Source of the DNA: an uncultured Bacteroidota bacterium
GTDB taxonomy: Bacteria > Bacteroidota > Bacteroidia > Chitinophagales > Chitinophagaceae
Length of the DNA stretch: 9,457 nucleotides
NCBI GenBank assembly: GCA_946479535.1
Contig: CAMLGP010000061.1
Span: forward strand, 1-9,457
Reading direction: 5' to 3'
Shown: one piece after another, positions 6,422 through 9,457 of the stretch
How positions within the stretch are numbered: position 1 is the first letter of the stretch
Layout of the letters: every line of letters begins with the position of its first letter
Translations under genes and position numbers: made by a program
Notes under the pieces: generated by a model
The model's input: only the letters and a program-made list of their open reading frames with translations
What the model was told of the DNA's origin: nothing
Database searches by the model: none

Positions 6422-9400
6422 ATGAATATCTCGGAATTATCCCTAAAGAGACCGGTTCTTGCGACGGTAATGAACCTCGCGATCATTTTGTTTGGTGTAG
6501 TAGGACTTACCTTTCTGGCGGTCAGGGATTATCCTGCTATCGATCCTCCTATTATAAATGTCAGTACCTCTTACACAGGTGCCAATGCTGATATTATCGA
6601 AAGCCAGATCACCGAGCCTTTGGAAAAACAGGTTAATGGAATTCCTGGTATTCGAACCATTACTTCCTCAAGTTCACAGGGCAATAGCAATATTACAGTT
6701 GAATTCAATCTTGGAGTTGACCTGGAAGCAGCAGCAAGTGATGTCCGCGATAAGGTAAGCCAGGCAGCGAGAAGTCTTCCACAGGATATCGATGCGGCTC
6801 CGGTAATCAGGAAGTCAGATGCAAATAGTGATTTCATATTGATATTGGCGGTTCAAAGTCAGACCAAAAGCCTGCTTGAGCTCAGTGATTATGCTGAAAA
6901 CGTATTGCAGCAGCAATTACAGACCATTAATCAGGTTAGTGCAATCAATATATTCGGACAGAAAAGATATTCAATGCGCATTTGGCTGAATCCGGATAAA
7001 ATGAATGCGTATGGAGTTACCTTTTCCGATATCCGTACAGCATTGAATAGTGAAAATATTGAAATACCTCCCGGAAAGATCTCAGGGGATAATACAGATC
7101 TTACCATTCGCGTATTGGGAAGGCTCACTACTGAACAGCAGTTTCGTGATCTTATCATTCATGAAGACAGTACGGGGATCGTTCGCCTGGGAGATGTAAC
7201 AAGAGTTGAATTAGCTCCTGAGGAACTGGAGCAGACCTGGAAATATAATGGTGTGCAGGCGGTAGGTCTTGCCATTATTCCTCAACCGGGCGCCAATAAC
7301 ATTGAAATAGCAGATGAATTTTATAAAAGGATAGAGCAGATAGAAAAGGAAACAAAGTCTGATATCCAGTTAAAGGTACTGATCGATAACACAAAAAATA
7401 TCAGGAACTCACTGGCTGAAGTGGAAGAAACGCTGGTGATCTCATTTTCCCTGGTTGTATTGGTGATATTCTTATTCTTCCGTGACTGGTTAATTGCGAT
7501 CAGGCCATTGATTGATATTCCTATTTCGCTTGTTGCTACTTTTTTCATAATGTACCTTGCCGGTTTTTCTATCAATATTCTTACGCTGCTCGCTATTGTA
7601 TTGGCAACCGGTCTTGTGGTGGATGATGGAATTGTTGTTACCGAAAATATTTTCCGGAAGCTGGAAAGCGGAATGCCCATTCGTAAAGCTGCAGTAGCGG
7701 GAAGTAAGGAAATATTCTTTGCAGTCATTTCAACTTCTGTTACGCTGGCTATCGTTTTTCTTCCTGTGATCTTTTTGGAAGGGTTTGTGGGCAGGCTATT
7801 CAGGGAATTCGGTGTAACGCTTGCGGCTGCTGTACTTGTTTCAGCCTTTGTATCACTTACCATAACTCCGGTATTAAATGTAGTTCTCCATCGAAAGAAG
7901 ACTGGCCATGGCTGGTTTTATAAAAAAACAGAACCCTTTTTCACAGGAATGGAGAATGGATACCGCCGTTCATTGCAGGCGTTTATGAAAGTACGATGGC
8001 TGGCTTTTGTTATCATCGGGGTTTGTGGAATTCTGATCTGGGTGGTTTCCGGAACCTTGAAAAGTGAACTGGCTCCAATGGAAGACCGTAGCAATATTCG
8101 CTTTAATGTGACCGGACCGGAAGGGACCAGCTATGCCTATATGCAGCAGGTTTCCGATAAGATTACCAATTATCTATATGATTCTGTACCCGAGCGCGAT
8201 TTTGTATTTACCCGTACCCCCGGCGGAGGACCCGGTGGAGGTAGTTCCAATAGTGCCAGCCCACGTATTGGATTGATCCCGCCTGGCGACAGGGAACGGA
8301 CCCAAAATGAAATAGCTAATGACCTTCAACGGAAATTATCCCGCTTCAATGACGCAAGGATATTTGCAACGCAGGAACAAACAATTGCTGTAGGAGGGCA
8401 ACGAGGTGGGCTTCCCGTTCAATTTATACTTCAAAATCAGAATTTGGACAGCCTGAGAGACATGATCCCGAAATTCCTTGAAGAAGCCCGAAAGGATAAG
8501 ACCTTCTCTAATGTGGATGTGAATCTGAAATTCAATCGGCCCGAATTACGGCTTACTGTTGACAGGATGAAGATCAAGGACCTTGGATTATCCACGCAGG
8601 ATGTAATAGCTACCATTCAGGCCGCTTTCAGTGGAGGCCGACTTGCGTATTATATCCAGAATGGATTTCAATATTCAGTAATCGCCCAGGTGGAGAGGAC
8701 AGACAGGAATAAGCCTGGCGATATTGAAAAATTATATGTTCGTAACAAGGTGGGTGAAAGTATTCCTCTGGATGCGGTTATCCACCTGGAAGAAAATACG
8801 AATCCTGTAACACTTTATCACTACAACAGGTATAAATCAGCCACTATTCAGGCCTCCCTGTCTGAGGGTTATACCATCGGCGATGGAATAGATGCCATGA
8901 ACGGGATCGCAAACAGATTATTGGATGAGAGCTATCAAACAGCATTGACAGGTCCTTCCCGTGATTATGCGGAAAGTTCGTCAAATATCCTCTTTGCTTT
9001 TGCACTCGCTTTGATCCTGATCTATCTGGTATTGTCTGCCCAGTTTGAAAGCTTCCTGGACCCATTTACAATCATGTTTACCGTTCCGCTGGCATTGGCC
9101 GGTGCAATGTTAAGTCTCTGGGTTTTTGGACAAACCCTGAATATATTCTCTGAAATTGGAATGATCATGTTGATAGGCCTTGTAACCAAAAATGGTATCC
9201 TGATAGTAGAATTTGCCAATCAGCGAAGATCACACGGACTTAAAAAAATGGAGGCCGTGGTAGATGCAGCATCCCAACGTTTGCGGCCTATCCTGATGAC
9301 AAGCCTTGCCACTTCCCTTGGTGCATTACCTATAGCGCTGAGTTTGGGTGCATCCTCAACAAGTCGGGTTCCCTTAGGTATTGTAGTAGTTTGTGGAATC

Positions 9401-9457
9401 ATGTTCTCATTGCTGCTTACACTATATGTAATACCTGCCGTATATACTTATATTTCC
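6422..9457 (+). CDS. RND efflux permease, AcrB/HAE-1 type (3' end cut by window)
   Basis: The frame from ATG 6422 is open for exactly 1012 codons to the last base, with no stop, so a short C-terminal tail is missing (relatives are about 1020-1070 residues). It encodes the inner-membrane, proton-driven pump that takes substrates from the periplasm and outer leaflet. Visible features: first membrane helix at about 10-31; a large porter loop starting with the typical VRDYPAIDPPIINVSTSYTG; helices 2-6 at about 338-485, with the proton-relay pair Asp401-Asp402 in GLVVDDGIVVTEN; helix 7 at about 526-545; the second porter loop; helices 8 onward from about 855, with the relay Lys923 in GLVTKNGILIVEF. 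DD plus this Lys is the HAE-1 pattern, arguing against a heavy-metal pump. A Gly/Pro-rich segment (PGGGPGGG, 600-607) falls near where AcrB has its switch loop. The adaptor lies 26 bases upstream. An outer-membrane factor is expected nearby but not seen. Confidence 0.95.
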   Translation, partial: MNISELSLKRPVLATVMNLAIILFGVVGLTFLAVRDYPAIDPPIINVSTSYTGANADIIESQITEPLEKQVNGIPGIRTITSSSSQGNSNITVEFNLGVDLEAAASDVRDKVSQAARSLPQDIDAAPVIRKSDANSDFILILAVQSQTKSLLELSDYAENVLQQQLQTINQVSAINIFGQKRYSMRIWLNPDKMNAYGVTFSDIRTALNSENIEIPPGKISGDNTDLTIRVLGRLTTEQQFRDLIIHEDSTGIVRLGDVTRVELAPEELEQTWKYNGVQAVGLAIIPQPGANNIEIADEFYKRIEQIEKETKSDIQLKVLIDNTKNIRNSLAEVEETLVISFSLVVLVIFLFFRDWLIAIRPLIDIPISLVATFFIMYLAGFSINILTLLAIVLATGLVVDDGIVVTENIFRKLESGMPIRKAAVAGSKEIFFAVISTSVTLAIVFLPVIFLEGFVGRLFREFGVTLAAAVLVSAFVSLTITPVLNVVLHRKKTGHGWFYKKTEPFFTGMENGYRRSLQAFMKVRWLAFVIIGVCGILIWVVSGTLKSELAPMEDRSNIRFNVTGPEGTSYAYMQQVSDKITNYLYDSVPERDFVFTRTPGGGPGGGSSNSASPRIGLIPPGDRERTQNEIANDLQRKLSRFNDARIFATQEQTIAVGGQRGGLPVQFILQNQNLDSLRDMIPKFLEEARKDKTFSNVDVNLKFNRPELRLTVDRMKIKDLGLSTQDVIATIQAAFSGGRLAYYIQNGFQYSVIAQVERTDRNKPGDIEKLYVRNKVGESIPLDAVIHLEENTNPVTLYHYNRYKSATIQASLSEGYTIGDGIDAMNGIANRLLDESYQTALTGPSRDYAESSSNILFAFALALILIYLVLSAQFESFLDPFTIMFTVPLALAGAMLSLWVFGQTLNIFSEIGMIMLIGLVTKNGILIVEFANQRRSHGLKKMEAVVDAASQRLRPILMTSLATSLGALPIALSLGASSTSRVPLGIVVVCGIMFSLLLTLYVIPAVYTYIS

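Noticed and set aside
7321..7863. A 180-codon minus-strand open frame inside the permease gene
   Set aside because: It is antisense to the conserved membrane helices and relay residues of the permease; its Ser/Thr/Ile-rich product is typical of a reverse-strand shadow.
6422..9457. Possible frameshift or broken permease, because no stop codon is seen
   Set aside because: The frame is continuous for 1012 codons with family motifs throughout; the missing stop is explained by the window edge.

Overview
The window looks like an ordinary chromosomal stretch from a Bacteroidota bacterium, most likely of the Chitinophagaceae type. This is inferred from gene content and style: a two-component system with a periplasmic propeller sensor and a LytTR regulator, an ECF sigma factor tail of the kind common in this phylum, a signal peptide followed by Gln, start codons without clear Shine-Dalgarno sequences, and AT-rich intergenic regions. 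No species can be named from the sequence alone.

Layout, left to right. Bases 1-251 are the 3' end of a plus-strand gene for an ECF sigma factor with a C-terminal helical (DUF6596/ECF42-like) domain. Sixteen bases later, 268-654 encodes a TrmO-family tRNA t6A37 methyltransferase. A 119-base gap holding an AT-rich inverted repeat leads to a two-gene signalling unit: a 966-residue membrane sensor histidine kinase (774-3674) and, 24 bases on, a LytTR response regulator (3699-4442). Convergent to it is purE (4552-5064, minus strand). A 254-base divergent intergenic region, containing a perfect GC-rich stem-loop in front of purE, separates purE from a plus-strand RND efflux operon: a lipoprotein adaptor (5319-6395) and an AcrB-type permease (6422 to the window end, 1012 codons with no stop, so its last residues are cut off).

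How the genes work together. The kinase and regulator form a self-contained pair: a periplasmic signal is sensed by the propeller, the cytoplasmic kinase core phosphorylates the receiver Asp, and the LytTR domain binds target promoters. No obvious target gene lies directly beside them. The adaptor and permease would assemble with an outer-membrane TolC-like factor, which is not seen here but may lie just downstream. PurE acts in purine synthesis without purK beside it.

I found no mobile element, CRISPR array, tRNA, rRNA or clearly new system. The points worth a second look are regulatory (the purE-upstream stem-loop and the inverted repeat before the kinase) or contextual (the sigma tail next to trmO, a two-component pair with no adjacent target, and a Gly-rich loop in the permease).
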